A stretch of DNA of 64,000 nt from Thiohalocapsa sp963698775 (GTDB taxonomy: Bacteria; Pseudomonadota; Gammaproteobacteria; Chromatiales; Chromatiaceae): assembly GCA_963698775.1 (NCBI GenBank), contig CAVOSE010000004.1:62001-126000 (forward strand), read 5' to 3'. A program made the position numbers and the translations under genes. Under the pieces are notes generated by a model that did no database searches, was not told the origin of the DNA, and was given only the letters and a program-made list of their open reading frames with translations. Of the stretch, positions 7,927 to 15,565 are shown one piece after another. Each line of letters begins with the position of its first letter. The first letter of the stretch is position 1.

Positions 7927-8670
7927 ATGAGCGATTGGATCGAAGGCACGATAGCCGGCAAACGGCACTGGTCCGAGGCCCTCTACAGCCTACAGATCGA
8001 CGCGCCACTGGCGGACTTTGCCGCCGGGCAATACATCAAAGTCGCCCTAGAGGTGGACGGCGAGCGGGTCGGCCGCCCCTACTCCCTGGTCAATTCCCCC
8101 GCGGAACGTCCGCTGGAGATCTACTTCAACGAGATCCCGGAAGGCCCACTGACGCCCAAGTTGTCCGACCTGGAGGTCGGCGACCGCATCTGGGTCGCGG
8201 ACAAGGCCAGCGGCGTGTTCACCCTCGACAACGTCGTCTCCCGCCGCCACCTGTGGATGCTCGCCACCGGCACCGCGCTCGGCGTCTACCTATCGATGCT
8301 CAAGACCGCTGCCCCCTGGGAACGCTTCGAACGCGTGATACTGGTCCACGGCGCGCGCAATGGCGGCGAATTATCCTATGGCGAGACCATCGCCGAGATC
8401 CAGGCCGCCCACGAAGGAGCGTTCACCTACGTCACCGCGCTGACCCGTGACGCCAGCGAGAGCTCGCTGCAAGGCCGCATCACCAACCTGTTGGAAAACG
8501 GCAGCCTCCAAGACGTCGCCGGCGCCGAGATCACCCCGACCGACAGCCACCTGATGCTGTGCGGCAACTCCGCGATGATCAAAGACGTACGTGCCTGGCT
8601 CGAGACCCAGGGCATGCAGCGCCACAAGCGACACGAGCCCGGCCACTACACCACCGAGCAATATCACTGA
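7927..8670 (+). CDS. fpr: Ferredoxin--NADP(+) reductase
   Basis: A 247-residue flavoprotein that moves electrons between NADPH and ferredoxin or flavodoxin. The FAD-binding barrel has the signature GRPYSLVNSP (about residues 51-60, the RxYSxxS type). The NADP-binding half has MLATGTALGVYLSML (GTGxxP-like loop) and LCGNSAMIKDVRAWL (CGNPxM-like). The C-terminus HKRHEPGHYTTEQYH resembles the RxxxPGxxxxExYW end of subclass I bacterial Fpr. A strong GAGGAGA lies 8 bases before the ATG. The next gene, DNA ligase, starts 15 bases after the stop, so they may share a transcript. In E. coli the gene is superoxide-inducible; no SoxS-type site was identified here. Confidence 0.9.
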   Translation: MSDWIEGTIAGKRHWSEALYSLQIDAPLADFAAGQYIKVALEVDGERVGRPYSLVNSPAERPLEIYFNEIPEGPLTPKLSDLEVGDRIWVADKASGVFTLDNVVSRRHLWMLATGTALGVYLSMLKTAAPWERFERVILVHGARNGGELSYGETIAEIQAAHEGAFTYVTALTRDASESSLQGRITNLLENGSLQDVAGAEITPTDSHLMLCGNSAMIKDVRAWLETQGMQRHKRHEPGHYTTEQYH

Positions 8671-8685
8671 TCGCGGCATTCCCTG

Positions 8686-10317
8686 ATGCGCCTCGCCTCG
8701 CTCGCCGAGACCTCCCGGGCACTCGCCGCAACCCGCGCCCGTGGCGCCAAACTCTCGCGCCTGGTCGACCTGTTGCGGGACTGCCCGGCGGATGAGATCG
8801 GTACGGCCGCGCTGTGGCTCACCGGGGAGACCGGTCGCGTCAAGCTCGGTGTCGGTCCGGCGCAGGTCGATGCCGCCAAGCACACCCCCGTCAGCCAAGC
8901 GCCGACGCTGACGCTCGACGAAACCTACCGACGCCTGGCCGACCTTGCCGCCATCACCGGCAGCGGCAGCAAGGCGCGCCGCGCCGACGCCCTGGCCGCG
9001 CTATTCGGCGCCGCCACCGATGACGAGCAGCAGTTCCTGTCCCGACTCATCCTGGGCGAATTGCGCCAGGGGGCGTTGTCGGCACTGGTGATCGATGCCA
9101 TCGCGCTGGCCTTCGACATCCCGGCCGCCTCGGTTCGCCGCGCCTGGATGCTGCGGGGCGACGTCGCCGAGGTCGCCGGCATCGCCCGTGAGCGCGGACG
9201 CACGGGCATCGAGGCGCTTGGGCTGACGCTGTTTCGGCCCATCCAGCCGATGCTCGCGCAGCCGGCCGATGACATCGACGAGGCGCTGGAGCGCATCGAT
9301 CGGCCAATTCTTGAATACAAGCTCGACGGTGCCCGGGTCCAGATCCACAAACGCGGCGACGAGGTGCGCGTGTTCAGTCGGCAAGGCAACGATGTGACCG
9401 CCGCGCTACCGGAGATCGTCGCCGACATCGCCGCGCTGCCCGCATCCCAATTGGTGCTGGACGGCGAGACCCTGGCCCTGGCGAGCGACGGCAGCCCGCT
9501 GCCGTTCCAGACGACCATGCGACGGTTCGGCCGACACAGCGACGATGCCGAGCTACGGGCGCGTCTGCCGCTGTCGCTGTATTGCTTCGACTGCCTGGTG
9601 TGCGACGGCGAGACCCTGATCGACGCGCCAACGCTTCGACGCCACGCCGCACTGACCGAGGCGCTGCCGCCCGCGCTGATCATCCCGCGCAGTCCGGATG
9701 CGGATGCCGATCGCGCCAAGGCGTTCCTCGCCGCCGCGCTCGCGGCCGGGCACGAGGGCCTGATGGCCAAGCACCCGGAGGCCCCCTACGCCGCCGGCGG
9801 TCGCGGCAGTCATTGGCTCAAGATCAAGCAGACACACACGCTGGACCTGGTGGTGCTGGCCGCCGAATGGGGCAGCGGTCGCCGCGCCGGCTGGCTCAGC
9901 AACCTGCATCTCGGAGCCCGCGACGGCGACGGCGGCTACCTAATGCTGGGCAAGACCTTCAAGGGCCTCACCGACCAGCTGCTCGCGTGGCAGACCGAGC
10001 AACTGCTGGCCCGCGAGATCGGCCGCGACGAGCTCGCGGTGCACGTGCGCCCGGAACTGGTGGTCGAGATCGCCTTCAACGAACTGCAGCAGAGCCGTCA
10101 CTATCCGGCCGGCCTCGCGCTGCGCTTTGCCCGCGTCAAGCGCTATCGCAACGACAAGGGCGCCGGGGATGCGGATCATATCGACACCGTTCGCGCGCTG
10201 TTCGCTGGGCAGATTGCCTACCAGCGGGGCCGCGCCGACTGGAAAGTCAGCCCTCCGAATGGCGCTGCAAATGAGGCTGCCAATGATCCATCCATTGACG
10301 CCGCTTCGAACCGATGA
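8686..10317 (+). CDS. ATP-dependent DNA ligase (Lig1/LigB type)
   Basis: A 543-residue ATP-dependent DNA ligase that seals nicks through an enzyme-AMP intermediate. The N-terminal DNA-binding domain covers about residues 1-190. The nucleotidyltransferase motif I is EYKLDGARVQ, with catalytic Lys212. Motif III is the LDGETLAL region, motif IV is EGLMAKHPEAPY, motif V is SHWLKIKQTHTLDLVV, and the C-terminal OB fold ends with the RFARVKRYRNDK motif VI. This is the three-domain type best known from archaea and actinobacteria, not the small Lig-C/D or periplasmic Lig-E types common in proteobacteria. It is an accessory enzyme, since NAD-dependent LigA does the essential job in bacteria. Its last codons overlap the photolyase start by 4 bases. 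Confidence 0.93.
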   Translation: MRLASLAETSRALAATRARGAKLSRLVDLLRDCPADEIGTAALWLTGETGRVKLGVGPAQVDAAKHTPVSQAPTLTLDETYRRLADLAAITGSGSKARRADALAALFGAATDDEQQFLSRLILGELRQGALSALVIDAIALAFDIPAASVRRAWMLRGDVAEVAGIARERGRTGIEALGLTLFRPIQPMLAQPADDIDEALERIDRPILEYKLDGARVQIHKRGDEVRVFSRQGNDVTAALPEIVADIAALPASQLVLDGETLALASDGSPLPFQTTMRRFGRHSDDAELRARLPLSLYCFDCLVCDGETLIDAPTLRRHAALTEALPPALIIPRSPDADADRAKAFLAAALAAGHEGLMAKHPEAPYAAGGRGSHWLKIKQTHTLDLVVLAAEWGSGRRAGWLSNLHLGARDGDGGYLMLGKTFKGLTDQLLAWQTEQLLAREIGRDELAVHVRPELVVEIAFNELQQSRHYPAGLALRFARVKRYRNDKGAGDADHIDTVRALFAGQIAYQRGRADWKVSPPNGAANEAANDPSIDAASNR

Positions 10318-11849
10318 CAGACGTACGCCGGCTGCTGATCGTCCTCGGTGACCAGCTCAGCCTGGACAACCCGGTGCTGCGCGACTGCGATCCCGACAAG
10401 GATCTGGTCTGGATGTGCGAGGCGGCCGAAGAGGCGACCCACGTCCCGTCGCACAAGGCACGCACGCTACTCTTTCTGTCCGCGATGCGCCATTTTCGCG
10501 ACCGGCTGGTCGCGACCGGTGCGCGGGTGCGCTATCTGGCCCTCGACGACCACGCGCACCCGAGCCTCGCGGCCGCCTTGCGCGCCGATCTTGCCGCGCT
10601 GCGGCCACAACGGGTGTGCCTGACCCAGCCCGGCGAGCACCGCGTCCTGACCGAACTGACCCAGGTCTGCACCGACGCGGGCATCGCGCTGGAACGCCTG
10701 GAGGACGACCACTTCCTCTGCACCCCGGGCGCATTCGCCGACTGGGCCAAGGGCCGCAAGGAATTGCGCCAAGAACACTTCTACCGCTGGATACGCAAAC
10801 GCGACGGCGTGCTGATGGACGGCGCGGAGCCCGCCGGCGGCGCCTGGAACTTCGACAAGGAAAACCGCAAGAGCTTTGGCAAACGCGGCCCGGGCAGCGT
10901 GCCGGAGCCCCTCGGTTTCGCGCCGGACGCGATCACGCGCGACCTGATTGCACTGGTGCAGGCGCGTTTCCCGAACGCACCCGGTCGGCTCGACCGCTTC
11001 GATTGGCCGGTCACCGCGGAGCAGGCCCAGGCGGCCCTGGACGACTTCATCGCCCACCGATTGCCCGCCTTCGGCCCCTTTCAGGACGCGATGTGGACCG
11101 ACCAGCCCTACCTCTATCACGCGCGTCTGTCGGCGGCGATGAATCTCAAACTGCTGCACCCGCGGCAGGTGGTCGATGCGGCGGTAGCCGCCTACCGCCA
11201 GGGCCGCGCACCGATCGCATCGGTGGAGGGCTTCGTGCGCCAGGTCATCGGCTGGCGCGAGTATGTGCACGGCATCTACTGGCGCGAGATGCCCGGCTAT
11301 CTCGATCACAACGCCCTCGATGCCCACCAGCCGCTACCGGACTTCTACTGGAGCGGCGACACCGACTATGCCTGCCTGCGCGCCGCCATCGGCCAGGTGC
11401 TGGAGCATGGTTACGGTCACCACATCCACCGCCTGATGGTCACGGGCCTGTTCGCGCTGCTGCTCGGGGTCGAACCAACGCAGGTGCATCGCTGGTATCT
11501 GGCCATGTTCGTCGACGCGGTGGAATGGGTAGAGGCGCCCAACACCCTCGGCATGAGCCAGTTCGCCGACGGTGGTCTGCTGGCAAGCAAACCCTACGCC
11601 GCCAGCGGTGCCTACATTCAGCGCATGGGTAACTATTGCAGTCAGTGCCGGTATGATCCCAAGTTGTCCGTCGGCGACACCGCCTGCCCGTTCACGACCC
11701 TCTTCTGGGACTTCCTGGACCGGCATCGCGCGCGGTTTGCGTCGCATCCGCGCACGGCGCTGATGTGGCGCAACCTGCAACGCTTGGAGGCGCCAAAACT
11801 GGCGGCCATTCGCGAACGCGCGGAGTCGTTGCGGCAACAGCTCATGTGA
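10314..11849 (+). CDS. FeS-type bacterial cryptochrome/photolyase (FeS-BCP, PhrB-like)
   Basis: A 511-residue member of the iron-sulfur photolyase group, which uses FAD and a lumazine-type antenna to repair (6-4) photoproducts. The N-terminal Rossmann part opens with LLIVLGDQLS. The C-terminal helical FAD domain has QPYLYHARLSAAMNLKLLHP, VRQVIGWREYVHGIYW and WVEAPNTLGMSQFADGG. The four cysteines that hold a [4Fe-4S] cluster in Agrobacterium PhrB have counterparts here: Cys354, Cys442, Cys445 and Cys458 (in YACLRAA, NYCSQC and DTACPF). The start overlaps the DNA ligase stop (ATGA), so both repair enzymes should be translated from one message. Confidence 0.93.
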   Translation: MTDVRRLLIVLGDQLSLDNPVLRDCDPDKDLVWMCEAAEEATHVPSHKARTLLFLSAMRHFRDRLVATGARVRYLALDDHAHPSLAAALRADLAALRPQRVCLTQPGEHRVLTELTQVCTDAGIALERLEDDHFLCTPGAFADWAKGRKELRQEHFYRWIRKRDGVLMDGAEPAGGAWNFDKENRKSFGKRGPGSVPEPLGFAPDAITRDLIALVQARFPNAPGRLDRFDWPVTAEQAQAALDDFIAHRLPAFGPFQDAMWTDQPYLYHARLSAAMNLKLLHPRQVVDAAVAAYRQGRAPIASVEGFVRQVIGWREYVHGIYWREMPGYLDHNALDAHQPLPDFYWSGDTDYACLRAAIGQVLEHGYGHHIHRLMVTGLFALLLGVEPTQVHRWYLAMFVDAVEWVEAPNTLGMSQFADGGLLASKPYAASGAYIQRMGNYCSQCRYDPKLSVGDTACPFTTLFWDFLDRHRARFASHPRTALMWRNLQRLEAPKLAAIRERAESLRQQLM

Positions 11850-11925
11850 CCAGTCGCCGACCGCCAAGCCAGGCGCGCGACTGCACGCGTCCTAACGTCC
11901 TCCGCATGCCAAGAGGAGCATCATC

Positions 11926-13203
11926 TTGCACCCAGACGTCATAGTCATCGGCGCCGGCCTCTCCGGGTTGGCTTGCGCGCTGCGTCTGCAACAGGCCGGA
12001 CTGCGGCCGCACATCATCGAGGCGGGGGACCGCCCCGGCGGGCGCATCGCCACCGACGAGCGCGACGGCTTCCTGCTCGACCGCGGCTTCCAGGTGTTGC
12101 AGACCTGGTACCCGGAGGCCCATCACCTGCTCGACTACGATGCGCTGGACCTACGCCCGTTCTACCCCGGCGCCACGGTGCGCATCGACCAGCGGTTTCA
12201 TCGCGTCAGCGATGTCTGGCGGCATCCGGAGCGGATGCCGGAGATGCTGACCTCTCCGGTCGGCAGCCTCGGCGACAAGCTGAAACTGCTCAAGCTGCGC
12301 CAGCAGGCGTTGAAGGGCGACCTGGCGGCCCTGTACGCCCGCCCGGAAACGACCGCGCTCGACTACCTGCAGGCACTTGGGTTTTCCCAGCGCATCATCG
12401 ATCGCTTCTTCCGGCCCTTTTTCGCCGGTGTCTTCTTCGACCCCGACCTGGCCGTCTCCAGCCGCGCCTTCGAGTTCGTCTTCCGCGCCTTCGCGCTGGG
12501 CGACACCGCGTTGCCGGCCCACGGCATGGAGCGCATCCCGCAACAGCTGGCCGGACGCCTGATCCCCGACAGCATCCAGTGCGAGCGTCGCGTGGAGCGC
12601 CTGCTCGACGGCCAGGCGGTGCTTGAGAACGGTGAGCGCCTGCGCGCCCGCGCCATCGTCATCGCCACCGACGGCGGCGAGGCGGCGCGGCTGCTCGGTG
12701 CCCAACCGAGGCCCAATCGCGGCACCACCTGCTTCTACTTCGCGGCACCGCGGGCGCCGTTCGACGGCCCCTATCTGGTGCTCAACGGCAACGGCGACCG
12801 CGACGGGCCGATCAACAGCCTGCTGTGCCCAAGCAACCTGTCCTCGGCCTATGCCCCCGGGGGCAACGCGTTGGTCTGCATCAACGTCTTCGGCGCCGGG
12901 CACAATCCGGATGCCCTGGAAACCGCCGTCCGCAAACAACTCAACACCTGGTACGGCGACCAGGTACGGCATTGGCAGCGACTCGCCGTGTATCGGTTAC
13001 CCGCGGCACTGCCGGCGCAAACGCCGCCGGTCAATGCCCCGGCCCGGCCCCGGCAGGTCAGCGACTGGCTCTGGGTGTGCGGCGAATACGCGGCACCGCC
13101 GTCCATCCACTGGGCACTGAGCAGCGGCAATGCCGTTGCCGACGCGGTGATCGACTCGCTGCGCTCCGCCAGCGCAGTGCGAGCGCCGTCGACGACACCT
13201 TAG
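11926..13203 (+). CDS. FAD-dependent oxidoreductase, amine oxidase/phytoene desaturase-like
   Basis: A 425-residue flavoprotein with the N-terminal dinucleotide-binding motif VIVIGAGLSGLACALRL (GxGxxG) and the adjoining IIEAGDRPGGRIATD. The C-terminal FAD-binding patch is WVCGEYAAPPSIHWALSSG. This is the general monoamine oxidase / phytoene desaturase / protoporphyrinogen oxidase fold; the substrate cannot be told from the sequence. The start is a TTG at 11926 with AGGAG 8 bases upstream. It lies 76 bases after the photolyase on the same strand. Similar oxidoreductases often neighbour FeS-type photolyases, possibly in a light or carotenoid stress regulon (inference). Confidence 0.82.
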   Translation: MHPDVIVIGAGLSGLACALRLQQAGLRPHIIEAGDRPGGRIATDERDGFLLDRGFQVLQTWYPEAHHLLDYDALDLRPFYPGATVRIDQRFHRVSDVWRHPERMPEMLTSPVGSLGDKLKLLKLRQQALKGDLAALYARPETTALDYLQALGFSQRIIDRFFRPFFAGVFFDPDLAVSSRAFEFVFRAFALGDTALPAHGMERIPQQLAGRLIPDSIQCERRVERLLDGQAVLENGERLRARAIVIATDGGEAARLLGAQPRPNRGTTCFYFAAPRAPFDGPYLVLNGNGDRDGPINSLLCPSNLSSAYAPGGNALVCINVFGAGHNPDALETAVRKQLNTWYGDQVRHWQRLAVYRLPAALPAQTPPVNAPARPRQVSDWLWVCGEYAAPPSIHWALSSGNAVADAVIDSLRSASAVRAPSTTP

Positions 13204-13333
13204 ACGTTCCGAGAAATCCCATGATCTCGGACGCGGTTGCAGCAATGCGCGCGATCTTCTATGTTACCGGCGCAATAACAAGCGACGGCTCCGCCGGACC
13301 GTCACCAAAAGCGAGAGAGAAATGGAGCGACAC

Positions 13334-13999
13334 ATGCCATTGATGCGTTTACTGCTTGCCGCGCTGCTGGCGGCACCACTCGGTCTGCTGGCCGCCTCTG
13401 ACGACGACGAAAAGGACTATGAGGCGGACCCCGCCGCCGGTGAGGTCATGTTCCGGCAATGCGCGCTCTGCCATGGCCAACGCGGCCAGGGCATCCTGGG
13501 AGGCAAGTACCCGCGCATCGCCAGCATGCCGGAATACTATTTGCTGAACGCACTGCACGACTATCAGAACGGCGAGCGCGGCTATGACGCCATGGTCGTC
13601 GTCGGCGCCCTGCAGACGGCCCAAGAGCAAGACCTGGTCAACCTGGCCGCCTACATCTCAGACCTGGATATCACGCTCGACGTGCCCGGACCCGAGGACG
13701 GCGACCCGCGCAGTGGCAAGCGCATGTACAAGAGCGACTGCAAGACCTGCCATGGCCGCAAGGGCGAGGGAAAATCCCGCAAGGAGTCGCCGCCGCTGCG
13801 TGGTCAATACCACGAGTACCTGCAACGCCAAATTGCCCTATTCAAGACGAAGGAGCGCATCCACGCCGACGACCCGGAAGACGAGACCTTCGTCGACTAC
13901 GAAGACGAAGACCTGACCGACATCCTCGCCTTCGTCGCCTCCCTGGACGACCAGGAGGCAGACCAGGATGACAACGAAGACAAAGACGAAAAAGACTGA
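13334..13999 (+). CDS. Diheme class I cytochrome c (c4-like)
   Basis: A periplasmic electron carrier of 221 residues. A signal peptide (LMRLLLAALLAAPLGLLAAS) is followed by two cytochrome c domains with heme sites CALCHGQRG and CKTCHGRKG. The first domain has the PRIASMPEYYLLNALHDYQNGER segment typical of c4/c553-type cytochromes. The C-terminus is strikingly acidic (DDQEADQDDNEDKDEKD), suggesting docking to a basic partner or extreme solubility needs. The ATG at 13334 is preferred to 13322 because GGAG lies 7 bases upstream of it. The DUF302 gene starts 44 bases after the stop, probably the same operon. Confidence 0.88.
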   Translation: MPLMRLLLAALLAAPLGLLAASDDDEKDYEADPAAGEVMFRQCALCHGQRGQGILGGKYPRIASMPEYYLLNALHDYQNGERGYDAMVVVGALQTAQEQDLVNLAAYISDLDITLDVPGPEDGDPRSGKRMYKSDCKTCHGRKGEGKSRKESPPLRGQYHEYLQRQIALFKTKERIHADDPEDETFVDYEDEDLTDILAFVASLDDQEADQDDNEDKDEKD

Positions 14000-14043
14000 T
14001 CGTCGGACAACGGTCCCGACGTCCATACGAGGAGTCAACACCA

Positions 14044-14571
14044 ATGCGTAAATACACCACCCGCCCCGCGGCTGCGCTGCTGATCGCGGCAACGCTCGTT
14101 GCAGCCGGTACCTGTGCCGTCGCCGACGACGCGGCACCGCCAGAAGTCAACATGTACGAGATCGGCCAGACGGTGCTCAAGATGAGCCTGGCCGAGGGTG
14201 TCACCCCGGACGCCGCCATCGAGGCCATGAACTCGAAGGCGGTCGAGCTCAACATGAAACTGGTGGGCCATCAAAACGTCGGCGCTGAGTTGGAGGCACG
14301 CGGCATCGAGTCCCCGCGACTGGAGATCTTTCAATACTGCCGACCTGAGGACGCCGTCAAGATGGTGCGCTTCAACACCATCTACGCCGCCTACATGCCC
14401 TGCCGTATCGCGCTGGTGCAGGACAATGAAGGCAAACACTGGCTGGAGATGCTAAACCTTGACATGATCATCAATGCCTACGAGCTACCCGCCGAGCTCC
14501 AGGCCATCGCGATCACGATCAACGGCGAGATGTTGTCGATCATCACAGCGGGTTCGACCGGGGCCTTCTAA
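14044..14571 (+). CDS. Exported DUF302 domain protein
   Basis: A 175-residue secreted protein: signal peptide to about residue 27 (ALLIAATLVAAGTCAVA), then a DUF302-like domain with VELNMKLVGHQNVGAELEAR, LEIFQYCRPEDAVKM and AYMPCRIALVQDNEGKHWLEM. Two cysteines (in QYCRP and MPCRI) are conserved-looking. The biochemical role of DUF302 is not established. Members occur widely in sulfur-oxidising and photosynthetic proteobacteria, often near c-type cytochromes, as here where a diheme cytochrome precedes it. Function in sulfur or redox metabolism is a reasonable but unproven guess. Confidence 0.82.
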   Translation: MRKYTTRPAAALLIAATLVAAGTCAVADDAAPPEVNMYEIGQTVLKMSLAEGVTPDAAIEAMNSKAVELNMKLVGHQNVGAELEARGIESPRLEIFQYCRPEDAVKMVRFNTIYAAYMPCRIALVQDNEGKHWLEMLNLDMIINAYELPAELQAIAITINGEMLSIITAGSTGAF

Positions 14572-14861
14572 GGCGATTGCCGGAAAATCTTGTACCAGAT
14601 GCCGCCGGATTGAGGTTCGCCTTCAAGGAGCACCGGCAGGAGCATGGCCAAGCTATGTGACTGCCGGTACGACACGGAAGGCGGGCGTCAAGACAAGTCA
14701 GCTGGTATGAATTTTGACAGAAATCGCCTAACGCAGGCTCGAACCCGCGGCAGGCATGGTGATTCGAGACGGCGATCGCCCACGCGGCATCGTTCCGGCG
14801 GCATCTCGGCTTGGCCGCGGCGCACGCCGGGCACTCCTTCAGGCAATGGCGCGGAGATTCA

Positions 14862-15350
14862 GTGTTGAACGCAACCAACGCCTTTGTCTTATCAGACTTC
14901 AACCGATACCGCGTTCTGTTGGTGTCGTCGCTGCTCTGCGGGTCGACGGTCGTGGCAGCTCAGCAAGTTTATAAGAGTGTCGATGCCGATGGCGTCGTGA
15001 CTTACTCGTCGTCGCCACCACGCGACGCGCCGCAAGATCGGATCGAGACGGTCAGGGTCGATCCCGCGCCCCCAGAGGCCGACCGCGCCGCCGCTGAACG
15101 ACGTGTTTCCGAGGCGCAACGGCAGCCTCCGCAGTCGGCGTCCGATCCCAACCAGCCTAGCCGCCAAGGGTCACCTCAGAAGGGCGAAAAATCGGGCAAT
15201 GCCCCCGCCAATGAGTGGGACACGTGGAGCGCTGGCGTAATCGAACGCTCCCGCTCGAACGGCCGCGTTGCGCGTCCCGCCGGCGGCGTCGGCGGTGCCG
15301 GTGGCGGACGTGCCCAGAGCCCACCCACGAGCGAACGAACCAGCCGCTAG
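14862..15350 (+). CDS. Exported DUF4124 domain protein
   Basis: A 162-residue protein with a GTG start at 14862, chosen because GGAG lies 8 bases upstream. A hydrophobic leader (VLLVSSLLCGSTVVAAQ) precedes the DUF4124 core QVYKSVDADGVVTYSSSPP (residues about 34-52), a short beta motif common in gammaproteobacterial envelope proteins. The remaining two thirds is low complexity: a Pro/Gln/Ser-rich linker and a Gly/Arg-rich C-terminus. No enzymatic function is expected. The upstream 290 bases (14572-14861) show no gene. Confidence 0.72.
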   Translation: MLNATNAFVLSDFNRYRVLLVSSLLCGSTVVAAQQVYKSVDADGVVTYSSSPPRDAPQDRIETVRVDPAPPEADRAAAERRVSEAQRQPPQSASDPNQPSRQGSPQKGEKSGNAPANEWDTWSAGVIERSRSNGRVARPAGGVGGAGGGRAQSPPTSERTSR

Positions 15351-15386
15351 CGCGCCGTTGCGAAAATGCCAAGACCAGCCGCCGCT

Positions 15387-15450
15387 GTGGGAGCGATTTG
15401 CAATCGCGACCTCCGCGACGGGGATGGTCGCGACTGCAAGTCGCTCCAAC
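15387..15450. repeat. Pair of extragenic palindromes, family B
   Basis: GTGGGAGCGATTTGCAATCG followed by CGAC (15387-15410) and an inverted relative, GTCGCGACTGCAAGTCGCTC followed by CAAC (15427-15450), separated by 16 bases. Each is itself a hairpin with GCGA/TCGC arms, and the two are head to head, like a REP pair (BIME). The same unit recurs at 56533-56638. Located between the DUF4124 gene and the transglutaminase gene. Confidence 0.75.
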
Positions 15451-15565
15451 GGCGCCGAGGGCCACTCCAACGGGCTCGGAACTTCGGCAGCGGCGCACTC
15501 GATTCGACACCGCGGGCCAATCATCAAAGAAGGGGTAACGCGTGTTGCTGAATCATCAATAGCGG

